Assembly (NCBI GenBank): GCA_028751875.1
Contig: CM054153.1
Span: 27,381,052 to 27,445,051, forward strand
From: Rapana venosa
Lineage: Eukaryota > Mollusca > Gastropoda > Neogastropoda > Muricidae
Length of the DNA: 64,000 bases
Direction: 5' to 3'
Shown: positions 44,113-56,930 of the stretch, one piece after another
Layout of the letters: each line of letters starts with the position of its first letter
Position numbering within the stretch: the first letter of the stretch is position 1
Translations under genes and position numbers: made by a program
Notes under the pieces: generated by a model
What the model was told of the DNA's origin: nothing
The model's input: only the letters and a program-made list of their open reading frames with translations
Database searches by the model: none

Positions 44113-44233
44113 TGTGGAGGCAAGACAATACAAGAAAAAATATGATTTCATGGATTATCGATATAAAGTACTAGTGTATCTTTTTTTCCTATCCAGAATC
44201 TGCCCTTTAAAGCGGTTGACTAGAAGAATACAG

Positions 44234-44512
44234 TTTTCGTTCCTCGGCTAGAGCTACAAGGTTCACCAATGCTATTTTCCGTATGCGACCCTTATCACCC
44301 ATCACATAGGAAGCCGCATTCCGACTTCAGGGATCCGGATGGTGTCTAAACACGACACCTGTGTATATACGGGTGTTTTATTAAAAAAAAACAAAATTGT
44401 CATCCTTTAATACCCGCAGGAAATGGCCTACTCTTCCGAAAGGCGGAACTTAACTGGTTTTGAACGTCTGCGCAAAATGTTCTGAATGCTTTCGCACATG
44501 GGGCCTTCGATC
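44234..44512 (-). mobile_element. Family A2 SINE, module B tail, 5-prime truncated
   Basis: Module B (TTCGTTCCTCGGCTAGAGCT, GAAGCCGCATTCCGACTTCA) is followed by GACACCTGTG and the inverted A body (GGCCTACTCTTCCGAAAGGC). It breaks off in or near the central domain. The tRNA-like head is absent. Confidence 0.8.
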
Positions 44513-45230
44513 CATTACTGCCAGGATTCAAACTAAAATTCTGAAACACAAAAGAGGAGAAAGCATGCGTCTGCCCTGAGTAGTGCCTATCGCAATGCCG
44601 GGAGAAAGAAGCCACGACAACAGTGCAGCTGGGAGCTGTGAATGTCGACTAGCCTTCAGAGGAAGGAAACGATAGAGTGGTATGGTCGATGATGCCTGAA
44701 AGAGAGTTTCTAGATGACTCTTCAGCGTGTCTGGTGGTGACGGGTAGGAAGAAGCGGGTGGGCGGTGACTGGGTAAACCCTCCCCCCATAGAAGCAAATG
44801 ATTGAGGTCAGGGGTTTCTGGATCGTGGAGCCATCTCCCTGCATTGATCCAGTGGTCATGTTTAGAGGTGTGGATTGGGTTAAAGAGGGTGAGGAGCGTT
44901 GAGAACGTTATATCCAATGTTGAACTTATAGAAATAAGTTTAGAGAGCTGTTTTTACAGTCTAGTGCAGTGCAGTGTTATTTCGTTTTCTATGTTTGATA
45001 GGGTTTTATTTTTACGTCTTTAAAGTTATATAGAAGGAAACCAAAACTAGAATGATTTTCATACTGTTGTGAGCTGCTTGACACTGTTTCTGTTATCACT
45101 ATTTGGCTAGTTATCATTTGATTCAGTTTTTAATCTTGTCTTGCTTTGTCAAACTGTCATTGTCTTGACAATTTAATCCTGGAAGTTGATGTGTTACATA
45201 AAGCACAAGACTTTACTGCATGCTGGGTGA
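44513..45230. other. Unique sequence, no gene seen
   Basis: A minus-strand frame (44528-44917) is open but shows no recognisable domain. Confidence 0.4.
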
Positions 45231-46035
45231 TGATGAAACTATCCGTAATGTTAATCTTGGGAGTGTTATATATCCCTGACTACATATCCGTAATGTTAAT
45301 CTTGGGAGTGTTATATATCCCTGACTACATATCCGTAATGTTAATCTTGGGAGTGTTATATATCCCTGACTACCTATCCGTAACGTCAATCTTGGGAGTG
45401 TTATATATTCCTCACTACCTATCCGTAACGTTAATCTTGGGAGTGTTATATGATCCTACTTATCCGTAATGTTAATCTTGGGAGTGTTATATTTATATTC
45501 CTGACTTCCTATCGGTAATGTTAATCTTGGGAGTGTTATATATTCCTCACTACCTATCCATAATGTTAATCTTGGGAGTGTTATTTATCCCTGACTACCT
45601 ATCCGTAACGTCAATCTTGGGAGTGTTATATATCCCTGACTACCTATCCGTAACGTCAATCTTGGGAGTGTTATATATCCCTGACTACCTATCCGTAACG
45701 TCAATCTTGGGAGTGTTATATATTCCTCACTACCTATCCGTAACGTTAATCTTGGGAGTGTTATATATTCCTGACTACCTATCCGTAATGTTAATCTTGG
45801 GAGTGTTATTTATCCCTGACTACCTATCCCTAACGTCAATCTTGGGAGTGTTATATATTCCTCACTACCTATCCGTAATGTTAATCTTGGGAGTGTTATA
45901 TGATCCTGACTACCTATCCGTAATGTTAATCTTGGGAGTGTTATATGATCATGACTACATATCCGTAATGTTAAGCTTGGGAGTGTTATATGATCCTGAC
46001 TACCTATCCGTGGTCTTAATCTTAGGAGTACTGTA
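45231..46035 (+). repeat. 45-bp minisatellite, about 18 copies, open in one frame
   Basis: About 18 copies of a 45-bp unit containing AATCTTGGGAGTGTTATAT. Because 45 is a multiple of three, the frame that reads MLILGVLYIPDYLSV per unit stays open through nearly the whole array. It breaks once at 45467-45469, where a 4-base loss is followed by a 4-base gain. The last copy is degenerate. Differences among copies change amino acids freely (M to T, L to S). I see no start context or flanking exon, so I call it non-coding. Confidence 0.92.
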
Positions 46036-47175
46036 TTCCTAGTTGATAGAGCATGTTCTTCTGGACCAGATCTTCATATTAGTTTGAGGGGGGAAAGTGA
46101 CATATTTTAAATAGTCTTGACCTATTGTTTTTATGTTGCTTTCGTTTAAATGTTGATTTTAGTGGCGGTTTCTCTGTACAATAGTTGAGCTTAGCCTTTT
46201 GTGTTCTTGCACAAGATTTGATTTGCCATTGTTCGTGTCTGCCTTATCCTGCAAATTAACATCCGTTTTTGTGTGATCTTGGTATCAGTTTAACGTTTCT
46301 GGGAAAGCTATCATTGTCTGCTTACTACCATGCTAGCAGCCTGAGGAATGTGTGTTCATGTATGTCTTAGCAGTTTAATTCTGTTTCGTAGCGCTGGTTC
46401 TGTCCTACCTTAAGCAGGGAATCTTCTACTAGATCCCTTAATGACGACAGTAACAGCGTCAGAGTGATTGAAAACTCACTCTTCAAAGGAAGCTGTCTCC
46501 ATGTCACTTTTGTAACAGTTTAGTTAAGTTTATGTAGCGATCTCAGAACTTTTGACAGAAGAATTCAATGAAAACCCCCAACCAGTTTTGAGTATGGCCG
46601 CAAACTAATCACACATTGGGAGTCAGATGCCATGGTCTTCCACTCTTTGGTTAGGCAATGACCGAGATACGTAGGAACAACCCTGGACGTTTGGACACGG
46701 CCTTCTGATCACCAATAATCGTTAAGTCTCTTGTTCCCTGTCTCGTGTCTGTCCACGTAACGACCTATATTTGCTGAACTGAATGAAGTTAATTGGCTAT
46801 TTGAATGACCCAAGAAGATTTACGTGCCCCTTCAAAATCGAATTCGCTCTCGTTTTTTATAAATAAAAAAAAGACTTGGGGTGTGAATGGCAGTATCTTG
46901 AATATTTTTCTTTTCTGTAAGCAATCAGTCTATACGGGGATTTCTTTTAAAGTCCTTACTTGGTGAGACTGGAATAACACCAGTGTGTAATCCAGACAGA
47001 AGACTGAATCAGCCTGATCTGAAACTGGTATTTTGTGAGAACTTAAGGCCTTGAAATCATGTAGGGAAAGTCGGTCAGGGTTTATATGGTGAAAGCTAAA
47101 TTGCGTGCTTCGGGAATATTTTCATTCTGAACTGGGAGAGTGAAGAGGAAACTTGTTCTAACTTATACCCACGAG
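46036..47175. other. Unique AT-rich sequence, no gene seen
   Basis: About 1.1 kb, one of the longer repeat-poor stretches. No open frame of note. Confidence 0.5.
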
Positions 47176-47234
47176 GCGGGGAGAGAGAGAGAGAGAGAAG
47201 AGAGGAGGAGAGAGAGGAGAGATGGAGAGGAGAG

Positions 47235-47268
<34 letters not shown>

Positions 47269-47325
47269 GAGACAGACAGAGAGACAGACAGAGAAACTGA
47301 GAAGGGAGTATATATATATATGAAA
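47176..47325. repeat. GA/GACA array
   Basis: GA then GACAGACAGA units, ending in a short TATA run. Confidence 0.95.
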
Positions 47326-47989
47326 AGAGTTTTCCTGCAAAAGAAATTTCCCCCAGAAAAAATTAGACACAGGTTCGTGTTTCAAGTGTTCCTGCCTATC
47401 TGAATGAGAAAACAGATAATCGAATTGTGGGGCTCCCAAGACTGGACCTTGTCTCACGCTAGGACGAGCTTCCCCATTTCGTTTTGCAGTCCCAGAGATA
47501 AAGGGCCCAACAACATCCACGTCCATTTTTCACCCAGTCACAACAACAACAACAACAGCAACAAGAACAACCCGGGGGCTCCAGTCAGACGATCTCGGTA
47601 TTGTGTTGGACAAGTTAGCCGTTGGCGTGTGTGTGTGTGTGTCTGTCTGGAGGGGAAGGGGGGGTGTCTGTCCCGCTAGCGCTGATCGTGCGAGCGTGTG
47701 AAGGAAAACATTGATACAGACAGCGAGCCGTAACGAGACGTAAGAAATTATTGGTGGCTTTTGTCCCACTGCGGGCTGGGGTTAGGTATGGTGTTCAAAT
47801 CCTTGCGATGTCGCCGAGTTGCAATTTGGGTGGGTTGATGGGGGGGGGGGGGGGGGGCAATTCACGCTTATTGATAATCGTGTTTTTCATCTCCTTTTAT
47901 ATTATATTTCTTCCTGTCAATTTTGATTTTTTTTTTTTTTGGGGGGGGGGGGGGATCACGTTGATGGGTTTTTTAAGAGTAGAGTTGGA
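47326..47989. other. Unique sequence with CAA and poly-G patches, no gene seen
   Basis: CAA array at 47542-47560, G runs at 47839-47857 and 47941-47954. Confidence 0.5.
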
Positions 47990-48016
47990 GTGGTGTGTGT
48001 GTGTGTTGTTTGTGCG

Positions 48017-48084
<68 letters not shown>

Positions 48085-48160
48085 GTGCGTGCGTGCGTGC
48101 GTGCATGTGTGTGCATGCGTGCGTGTGTGTATGTGTGTGTGCGCGCACGCGCGCTGGTTT
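47990..48160. repeat. (GT)n / (GCGT)n microsatellite
   Basis: Long GT array with GCGT edge and GCGCACGCGC at the right. Confidence 0.95.
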
Positions 48161-48336
48161 ACGTGCACACTTGCATGCAAGTATTCACGCTGAGCCATCC
48201 TGTGACAGAGAGTGTACAACTGCAAAACCGGCTGTTAGCATCCTGTCCATACAAGTGCATGCACACTGCACAGTATACAAATAACACACAGTAATACACA
48301 GTATACAAATAATGTATAAATTTCATTCCCCCGTCC

Positions 48337-48722
48337 CCTGTTCCTCGGTTAGAGCTCCGAGGTTCACTAATGGACCCTTTCCCCCACCATTTAGATAGCT
48401 GCATTCCGACTTCGGAGATATTGTCTAAGCACGGCATCAGTATGCACAGGTTTTTGTTTCTTAATATATTTTGTGTCACCCATTCTTAATAGCACGAAAT
48501 GGCCCACTCTTCCGAAAGACAGAACGTGTTTTGACATATGCACAAGATGTTCTGCGTGCGTTCGTACACGGGACCGTGGTTTATATAGTCTCATCCGAAG
48601 GACTTTCAGGGGAGGGGAGTCTGCACTGATGTTAACTCCAGGTGGTGGTTCGATCCTGGGCCGTCAAATGGCAAATGCAACGCTCTTACCGCTAAGTTAT
48701 CGCGTCCCCCCCCCCCCCCCAA
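48337..48722 (-). mobile_element. Family A2 SINE with module B tail, nearly full length
   Basis: Read on the minus strand: head with CGATAACTTAGCGGTAAGAG and GATCGAACC, GGAGTTAACATCAGTG, CCTTCGGATGAGACTATATA (central motif), AGAGTGGGCCATTTCG, then module B ending CTCTAACCGAGGAAC. Confirms the order head, central motif, body, module B in one element. Confidence 0.88.
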
Positions 48723-48956
48723 ATTTGAATAAGTTCCTATAAAGATACTTTCGTATGTTTAGTTTGCTTCCTTTTTTTTATACGTGCATTTGTACTCTTG
48801 TCACACACAGGCACACGCTCTAAGGTGCTGGGAACAGGTCCAGGAAATATGAATTATTTCATTACAAAAATGATGAACTGATTGAAACAGTTGGTACAGT
48901 TGGTAAACGGGTTAGGGTTTAGGGTGCTTTAAAATACCACAGCGAGCTTTGATGGC
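48723..48956. other. Unique spacer
   Basis: Nothing recognised. Confidence 0.4.
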
Positions 48957-49058
48957 TCTTGTCGAACGCACAGACAGCAACTATTATCTGTTTATATAAG
49001 TGAACATGCGTTGCGCTGCCGTTAAGCGCCTGACAAGTCAGGCCCAATTTCGGCATGG
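48957..49058 (-). repeat. Repeat E, inverted copy
   Basis: TTGTCGAACGCACAGACAGC, AACTATTATCTGTTTATATA and GCCGTTAAGCGCCTGACAAG match, in reverse complement, 63441-63548. It contains a small CCTGACTTGTCAGG hairpin. Confidence 0.75.
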
Positions 49059-49480
49059 GAGAGAACTGTTATCTTTTAAGTCTTTCTGGAAAAAAGAGCA
49101 GGAGAATGGACCAAAAAATGCATAAAACAGACAAGAAGGAGGTGACAGGAAGAAAAGGAACAAGACATACACAAAGAGAGGGGTAGAAAAGAGGGAATTC
49201 CTAGCACAGAATTTCCAGAAGGTGGGGTATGCTATTCCTACTGACAGCCCCCCCCCCCCCCCCCCGCATCCCCATAGGGAGCTTTGATGATGATCTGCAT
49301 CTAATTAGTATTTCAAAGATAATAGATCTGTTCTTATGGTGGCTTGTTTTCACTACTAACAATTTTTTTTATTGAAATAGGAACACACATGTGGAAGCAC
49401 GCGGGCCCATGCCATGTATACTTCTAATATATAGACACGCCCTCCCTGGTTGGTCATGTGTAAATACATACATGCACACT
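49059..49480. other. Unique sequence with poly-C, no gene seen
   Basis: About 17 C at 49249-49265. Nothing else. Confidence 0.45.
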
Positions 49481-49608
49481 GCCGTCTAGTATCACTTACA
49501 GTGAACAGACGTCAAACACAAGAACAAACACGAACATGCACGCTAATTCACGCACACGCATACACTCAAAGCACGTACACATGCGCCCACGGTTCATAGT
49601 CAACGCAT

Positions 49609-49646
<38 letters not shown>

Positions 49647-49660
49647 TTATAGCAGACAAT
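49481..49660 (+). repeat. Module C and (AC)n microsatellite
   Basis: Module C (GCCGTCTAGTATCACTTACA, GTGAACAGACGTCAAAC) at 49481-49525, AC-rich DNA, then an AC array at 49612-49644. Confidence 0.8.
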
Positions 49661-50400
49661 CGCCGTCACCATCTGACACCACCTTTCAAACGTTTAACTT
49701 CAGGACATTCCCCTCCTCCTCCTCAACAAGACGAATCTGGGTCAGGCTAGACAAACAAAACAAAAACCACCACCACCTCTGCTACTTCATGTTTACGATA
49801 TCTTAATGTCTCAATCATCTTAAGTCGGAACTAAGCCAAATCGAGATTTTAATGTTGCTTCTTTTAGAAATGGGTGGTCTTAATTCAAACGAGAAATAAC
49901 TGTTCACGGATTTTGTAACCCCCGCACAAAAACAAAGAAGCGGAGTGGGAGGGATCAGTTGATCACAGCAGACCTCAGAAAGACTGTTTGAGAGAATGAA
50001 AGGACTCGTAATACTTCCTAATGGAAGGGATCGAAATCAAAAACACAATTGGTCTTTCATGGATATTTTTATGTTCTTTAAAAAAAAATTTTTTTTTTAA
50101 AGTCGAGAATGAAAACAAAAATGGCTGAGCATTACAGAGTGGTTTCCCCAGACATCACAAAGGTTGCTGGAGGGGCGAGGAGGGAGGGGTGGGGGTGGGG
50201 TTGAGGACTTTGGCTGTCAGTGGCTGTCGTGTGGTTCATCTGTCTGTGTGTCAGCGCTGTTGTCTGTCTGCTGTGCTGACTTGTTGGTTCAGCTTGTCTC
50301 ATCCTTTGTGAGAAGAGACTAAAAGCGTTGGTACAGGGTTAGTTTCTGTTCTGTGCTCACTGTGTGTGTTGTTTGTATGTTGACCTTCTTTGGTCACTTT
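49661..50400. other. Unique sequence, no gene seen
   Basis: No coding or element signal in about 740 bp. Confidence 0.5.
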
Positions 50401-50700
50401 TGTCTGCCCGTCCGTCTATCTGTCTCTCTCTCTCTGTCTATATGTCTATCTATATGTCTATCTCTATGTCTTTCTATGTCTCTCTATCTGTCTGTCTGTA
50501 TGTATGTACGTCTATCTTTGAGGATTGAATGCAAGCGCTCTGATTTGTAATTGCAAGATGTAGCGCTACATAAATTCCATTTATTATTATTTATTATTAT
50601 CTGTCTACCTATTTATCTATCTTTCTGTCTGTCTGCCTGCTTGCCTGTCTATCTATCTATCTATTTATCTATCAATCTATCTATCTATCCGCATATATTT
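50401..50700 (+). repeat. CTAT/CTGT arrays with tail 3 in the middle
   Basis: CTGT/CTAT arrays lie at 50410-50520 and 50600-50695. Between them at 50528-50600 is tail 3 (GAATGCAAGCGCTCTGATTT, GTAGCGCTACATAAATTCCA, then ATT repeats). Confidence 0.8.
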
Positions 50701-51063
50701 TTTCTGTTGCATTTCCTGCCAACATCCTTTAATTGATTACTCTCACCTCACTCATTCCAATCTCGCCACAGGAATGTGCTTACTTACCCCCCTACTGAGA
50801 ACACTCACCTCACAGCTGAGCTGCAGAGGCAGGTTTGGAAGAAACCGCTCATTACAGATTGATTACCCTCACCATGTCCAGAAACAACACTATCTCACAG
50901 GACCTTCAGACTCTGAGGATTGAAACACATCCTCTTCGACACAAGCACGGACCTAGGGGATAAAAGCAGCGGGGGTCACTGCGAGGTCAAAGCATTGATG
51001 GCCACGGATTTCTAACTTGGATTTTCTCGACTTCACAGTAAGGAAGGGGACTTTTTTTTCTTC
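50701..51063. other. Unique sequence, no gene seen
   Basis: Nothing recognised. Confidence 0.45.
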
Positions 51064-51275
51064 TTCGTTCCTCGGCTTGAGCTCCCGAGGTTCGTCGATG
51101 GTGAGATTTTGCGTATGTGACCGTTTTTACCCACCATTAAGGTAGCCGCATTTCGACGTCGGGGATGGTGTCACACCATGACACCTGTGTGCGTGCCTTT
51201 CTTACAATTTTTGTCATCCGGTCCTTCCCGCACAAAATGACCCTCTCACCTAGTGTTCCAGCTTCTGACACCATG
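51064..51275 (-). mobile_element. Family A2 SINE, module B tail, 5-prime truncated
   Basis: TTCGTTCCTCGGCTTGAGCT, GTGAGATTTTGCGTATGTGA and CATTAAGGTAGCCGCATTTC (module B), then ACACCTGTGTGCGTGCC and part of the inverted A body. The head is absent. Confidence 0.8.
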
Positions 51276-51427
51276 TGATGATACAGAGAGTCTGCGGTAT
51301 GCTTGTTTTAGTGTGCATTTTCCTCCAAAATGATATTTAGGAGAAATCTGATGCATTAGCTGGCCTTTTGTTTCTTCGACAGCCTTACGAAACTTGTAGC
51401 AATGTATTGAATATAAAACACGTAAAA

Positions 51428-51527
51428 TTTATCTCCGAAGTCGGGGTGCAGCTACCTTTAATGGTAGGTAAAAGCAGTCATATACGCATAATCTAACCAT
51501 TGGTGAACCTCTGAGCTCTAGCCGAGG

Positions 51528-51577
<50 letters not shown>

Positions 51578-51580
51578 CCG
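51428..51580 (+). repeat. Module B, apparently solo, running into (AC)n
   Basis: TCTCCGAAGTCGGGGTGCAG, CTACCTTTAATGGTAGGTAA, CCATTGGTGAACCTCTGAGC and CTAGCCGAGGAAA, then an AC array to 51576. It is oriented opposite to the SINE 150 bp upstream, so the two module B copies form an inverted pair. Confidence 0.8.
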
Positions 51581-52619
51581 CGTAAAACCGTAACACACAT
51601 TTTAAAAAGAAATTGAAAAAAAGAACCTAAACATCACAATAGTCACGGTTTAGCAAAAACATGATGTGACTGCAGAACTTTTTAAAAAAGAAGCCACATT
51701 TATTTATTTATAGACGAGATCTCTTTGTTTCTACAGACTTTTGTTTCAAACAACCCTTGAGTTATTTACAGTTTAGCTCGCTGCGAATGCTATCACTGCC
51801 GCGCCATCATATTTTTGTCTTCATCTTTTCTTTCTTTCTTTCTTCTTCTCTCCCTACCTCCTATCGCTTTATTCACGGCCTTCAATTCTTTTGTCTCCCA
51901 CGTTATTTTCGTCTTCCATTGCTCATTAGCAGCTGTTCTGGCGCCTGATTCAATTCCACTGTTTTTGTGTCGTTCCCTTAAAAACAACCAGACAAGGCAG
52001 TGTGTGTGTGTATACCGTGTGTGAGTACGTGTGCGCACGCGCATGTGTGTGTGTGTGACGTCAACACGTTGACAATAATTATCTGGTATATTTGGAACAG
52101 CCAACATATTAAGCGCACAAGGTTGGGCAGATGATCACATGTCTGCAAACTGGATTTTTTGGCCGATGTGGCGCAGCATTATATGGAATATTTCGCTCGC
52201 TGAGTAACTCCAAAGAAAACCAGAGACTGGAAAAAATAACTTCCAAATAAAGGAACTCAGACATAGCATTGATGAAAACTTTTGCTCACTGTTGAAATTA
52301 CTCTATCCGGCGTGAGAGAATCAGCTATAGTTTGTTTCAGCTAGGATGAAAATCTAGGGTACATATATCAACACGACTGAATAGCGTCCACAGTACAGTC
52401 TAATATTTTCCCCTCTTATTCTAAATAATCCAATAATTAATAACAATATCAACGTTTGTGGTGTTTCAGGTTGACAAGGTTTAATACTTTAGGCCGAAAA
52501 TAGTTATGTCTTTTATTCCTTACACTTCTGTTATAACTTTTTTCTACAGTTATATAACTGATATTGTCCTTTTATGAATTGCCTTGGTGAAAACCCTGAT
52601 TTTGCGCTAGCAGTCAAAT
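51581..52619. other. Unique AT-rich sequence, no gene seen
   Basis: About 1 kb with a short GT patch near 52000-52060. Short open frames have no recognisable character. Confidence 0.5.
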
Positions 52620-53085
52620 GGGATGGGGGAGAGGGGGGGAGGTATCATAGTGGTTAGAGCGTTGAGCAAGTGATCTGACGGCCCAAGTTCGAGCCACCAT
52701 CGAGACGCCCGTTCGAGGGGATTTTTCCGCTGGACCCACTCCACTCCCCCCAAAGTTTTTTGGATGATGGTATAAAGCGAAGTCCCGTGTGCGAACGCAC
52801 GCGGAACACTTTACGCACTAGTTAACACCCGTTCTGGCTTTCACAAGAGTAGGCTGTTTCGTACGGGTAGGAACAGATGACAAAACATACTGACAAAAGA
52901 GATAACAAAACAAATGAAAAAACAGAATGATAAAAACAACAACAAAATAGCATGCACACTAGTGTCGTGCTTAGACACCCTCTCCGAAGTCGGAATTTGG
53001 CTACCTTAATAATGGGTAAACTGTGGCACACGCAAAATCTCACCATTGGGGAACCCCGGAGCTCAAGCCGAGGATTCGCAACAAC
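52620..53085 (+). mobile_element. Family A2 SINE, module B tail, full length
   Basis: Box A TATCATAGTGG (52643-52653), box B-like AGTTCGAGCC, then TTTGGATGATGGTATAAAGC (central motif), AGAGTAGGCTGTTTCG and an A-rich link. Module B follows (TTAGACACCCTCTCCGAAGT, GGCTACCTTAATAATGGGTA, CTCAAGCCGAGGATT). A clear full-length example. Confidence 0.9.
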
Positions 53086-53530
53086 AAAAAAACAACAACA
53101 GCAAAAGAAAAAGAAGGGGAAAAAAGGGATCTAAAGTAATGTAGTGCTGCTTAATTATTCATCTTGTTCTTTCTCTGTGACAGGGTCAAGGCACTTTACC
53201 CGAGGAAGTCAAAACGATTGAAGGTTTTGCATACACATAACAGCACCGATTTGTATGGTTATTGATTTATTATCTGTTGTTGATTCTGGCAATACACACA
53301 ACAGCACTGATTCGTATCGTTCTTAATATATATTCTTTATCGACTGTTGATGCTAGCAATAACGCTTTTCTAAGTTTAATCGCTTTGAGTGCAGCTTTCG
53401 ATACCAACAAAACATGCTCTACACCGTACTGAAGTCAATATTCATAAACGGATTTCGGGTGAGGGGGGGGGGGGGGGGGGGGGGTTGAGGTTGGAGGTGA
53501 AGGGGTTTTCACTTTAACATAGAATTTCTG
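53086..53530. other. Unique sequence with poly-G, no gene seen
   Basis: A direct repeat ACACAACAGCAC(C/T)GATT(T/C)GTAT occurs near 53236 and 53295. A G run lies at 53463-53484. Confidence 0.45.
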
Positions 53531-54130
53531 CTGAGGAAGTCATGCAGGTGGGTGTGTAACAGCTAATGGTGAAAACAGGGGTGGGAATTTAACGCCACCC
53601 AAGTCTGGCCCTTCACATGGCATTAGGACAAAGCGGAATTGTTCCCCATGCCTGCATTAACGGAATCCTTCAACTGGTGTGAGCGTTAGAGCAGTGGATA
53701 GAAAATCCCTGTTGTCTAGATAGACAGAAAACCAGACTGGCCTTTTACATAGAAATCCCTTCTATTTTGATAGACAGAAGACCAGACTGGCTTTTTACAC
53801 AGAAATCCCTGTTATTTTGATAGACAGAAGGCCAGACTGGCTTTTTACACAGAAATCCCTGTTATTTTGATAGGCAGAAAGCCAGATTGGCTTTTTACAT
53901 AAAAATCCTTGTTATTTTGATAGACAGAAAGCCAGATTGGCTTTTTACACAGAAATCCTTATTTCGATAGACAGACCAGACTGGCTTTTTACACAGAAAT
54001 CCCTGTTACTTTGATAGACAGACAACCAGACTGGCTTTGTACACAGAAATCCCTGTTGTTTTGATAGACAGACAACCAGACTGGCCTTTCACACAGAAAT
54101 CCCTGTTGTCTGGTTTTGATTATTGACTGC
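53531..54130 (+). repeat. Paralogous block copy 1 with a 50-bp minisatellite (about 8 copies)
   Basis: GTGGGAATTTAACGCCAC, CTTCACATGGCATTAGGACA and AACTGGTGTGAGCGTTAGAG match the block at 57374-57690. Inside it, a 50-bp unit with CCAGACTGGCTTTTTACACA and GAAATCCCTGTTATTTTGAT is repeated about eight times (53720-54110). The other copy has the unit once. Confidence 0.88.
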
Positions 54131-54506
54131 TTTTACTCTGTTCTTTCCCCTCCCCCCTTTTTTTTGTGTTTGTCTTTTTTATTTATGCCTGCAACAAAAA
54201 TGGATCGCTCACGTCATCTTTTTTTTTTAAAGAGGCAGAATTTTTTCTTTCTCTCTCTCCCCCCCCCCCCCCCCCCCCCCCTCCCCCCCCCCACCCACCA
54301 CACATCTTGCATCTTGCCCTATTAGGATGCAGAAACAGAAAGTAGGGAGAGGACAACTGAGAGGGTGAGGGGAGAGGGAAAGTGAGGGGGGGGGGGGGGG
54401 GGGGAGAGGGGGGTAGAGGGGAGGGGGGGTTCTCCGCCTCTAAAGCTCTATGCTAGAAATTTAGTTTTGCTGATTTCACAAAACACACACACACACACAC
54501 ACAAAA

Positions 54507-54544
<38 letters not shown>

Positions 54545-54545
54545 C
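54131..54545. repeat. Poly-C, poly-G and AC arrays
   Basis: C runs at 54260-54290, G-rich at 54360-54430, AC at 54482-54542. GGGATGCAGAAACA-like sequence (54327) matches 57802, so the paralogy extends across this part. Confidence 0.8.
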
Positions 54546-54914
54546 TCTATCACCACACACGAGAAAGAAGATGAAGAACATGAATAATTAAACCACCAAA
54601 CGAAGGAAGCCAGACAGACACCCCCCCCCCCCCCCCACCCCCCCAAAAAAAAGTCAAAACCGGGCTGTACACAGCAGAAACTGTTAAACAAAAAAAAAAG
54701 GTAATGCTATGTTGACAGTGACACATTAACCACTCTGAAAACTGCCCCCTATCAAGCAGTGACACGCTGTAAACAGAGTTAAAGCACTCTGACCCCCCCC
54801 CCCCCCCCCCCACTCCCCTATCAGTTGCTGGAGGTGATGGTTGGCAGAAGGTAAACACCCAACCAGTATTTTCAACGAAGCATCGTGGAGAAAAAAAGTG
54901 GTCAGACGTAAGCG
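54546..54914. other. Unique sequence with C runs, no gene seen
   Basis: C runs at 54620-54644 and 54793-54811. No gene seen. Confidence 0.45.
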
Positions 54915-55180
54915 CTAAGGACGGTATATGGCAAAAGCGCTGAGAGGACAGGGACAAGTTGAAGACGTACATGTGGAGGAGACCAAAGCAGCTGCTGACA
55001 GACGGACAGGGCCTGGAGGACTGGTTCCTGCAATGTGGGACAGGCCTCAGTCCCCTAGGGTCAGAACGGTCTTCTGCTGTTCAGTGAGTTCGAAAGAATC
55101 TGGTTTTCTGACCCAAGAGACGAACTACAAGATTTTTCAGCGCTATATAAATTCCACACATTATTATCATTATTATAACT
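54915..55180 (+). mobile_element. Probable LINE 3-prime remnant ending in tail 3
   Basis: 55000-55056 reads DRRTGPGGLVPAMWDRP, like the C-terminal D-R-R-x-W-R-x-L-V segment of several LINE reverse transcriptases, but with frame decay. It ends TTCAGCGCTATATAAATTCC then ATT repeats at 55137-55178, which is tail 3. The tail match is clear; the coding assignment is weak. Confidence 0.4.
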
Positions 55181-55633
55181 ACAAGAGTTTTAGGTTCAGT
55201 GTGAATAAGACCGTTCAAAATGTGTAGTACATTATCTTCAGCTGCACACATTTTTTTTGCATCCAATCCAGTCCTGTTGATTTATAGCCCCGCCGACCAC
55301 AGAGGCCTGTGGGGGTTTTTGCATAGAAAAAAAACAAGTGTTTTCAGTACTGCTGTAATTTGGTCTCACGTGTTTTGGTTTAATTTGCACCCATTTAATT
55401 TTTTGTTAAGTCCTTGCATTCATTGTTGATTGTAACTTAAATGTTTCTTTTCATGTATGGTGACATTTCATTTGTATGAAAATTGGGAAAAAAAGTAGAT
55501 TTCTGAGTTTAGTCTGACTGAAGCACCTGGTAACCAAAAGTGACAGATTTTTTTTCTCCAAAACTTAATTGCGTTCAAAGCGTACTCAGTTCAGTTCATT
55601 TCATTACATATTTTCACAGATTTGTTTTTACCA
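55181..55633. other. Unique sequence, no gene seen
   Basis: Nothing recognised. Confidence 0.45.
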
Positions 55634-55740
55634 GATATCCCGCTATATAAGTTCCATATAAAGTTATTATTATTATTATTATTATTGTTATTATTGTTAT
55701 CATCATCAATCATCATCATCATCATCGTCATCATATTACT
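55634..55740 (+). repeat. Tail 3 fragment and (ATT)n/(ATC)n
   Basis: ATATCCCGCTATATAAGTTC, CATATAAAG, then ATT and ATC arrays to about 55735. Confidence 0.7.
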
Positions 55741-56649
<909 letters not shown>

Positions 56650-56762
56650 AAATGCAAGCGCTTTAATTTGTTCGCTTTACAAGATTCAGCGCTATACAAA
56701 TTATTATTATTATTATCATTATTATTATTATTATTGTTGTTATTATTATCATTATTATCATT

Positions 56763-56794
<32 letters not shown>

Positions 56795-56825
56795 CATCAT
56801 CATATCATCATCATCATCATTATAT
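56650..56825 (+). repeat. Tail 3 and (ATT)n/(ATC)n array
   Basis: AATGCAAGCGCTTTAATTTG, TTACAAGATTCAGCGCTATA and CAAATTATTATT, then a long ATT to ATC array. The best-preserved full tail 3 with its array. Confidence 0.85.
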
Positions 56826-56930
56826 ACAGATATCTTGTTCTCTGCAGTTCACCAGACCAAGTGACAATGGCTGAAGTTTTCTATGGACACAGGGACGCCA
56901 TACATTGTTTCTTACCGCAGATCCCATTCT

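Noticed and set aside
45146..46042. Repeat protein gene
   Set aside because: No start context or splice signals; copies differ at amino-acid-changing positions and one stop interrupts; better explained as a 45-bp minisatellite.
47158..47526. Minus-strand 122-codon frame with a mixed-composition start
   Set aside because: Its second half is GACA/GA array and the first half has no recognisable motif.
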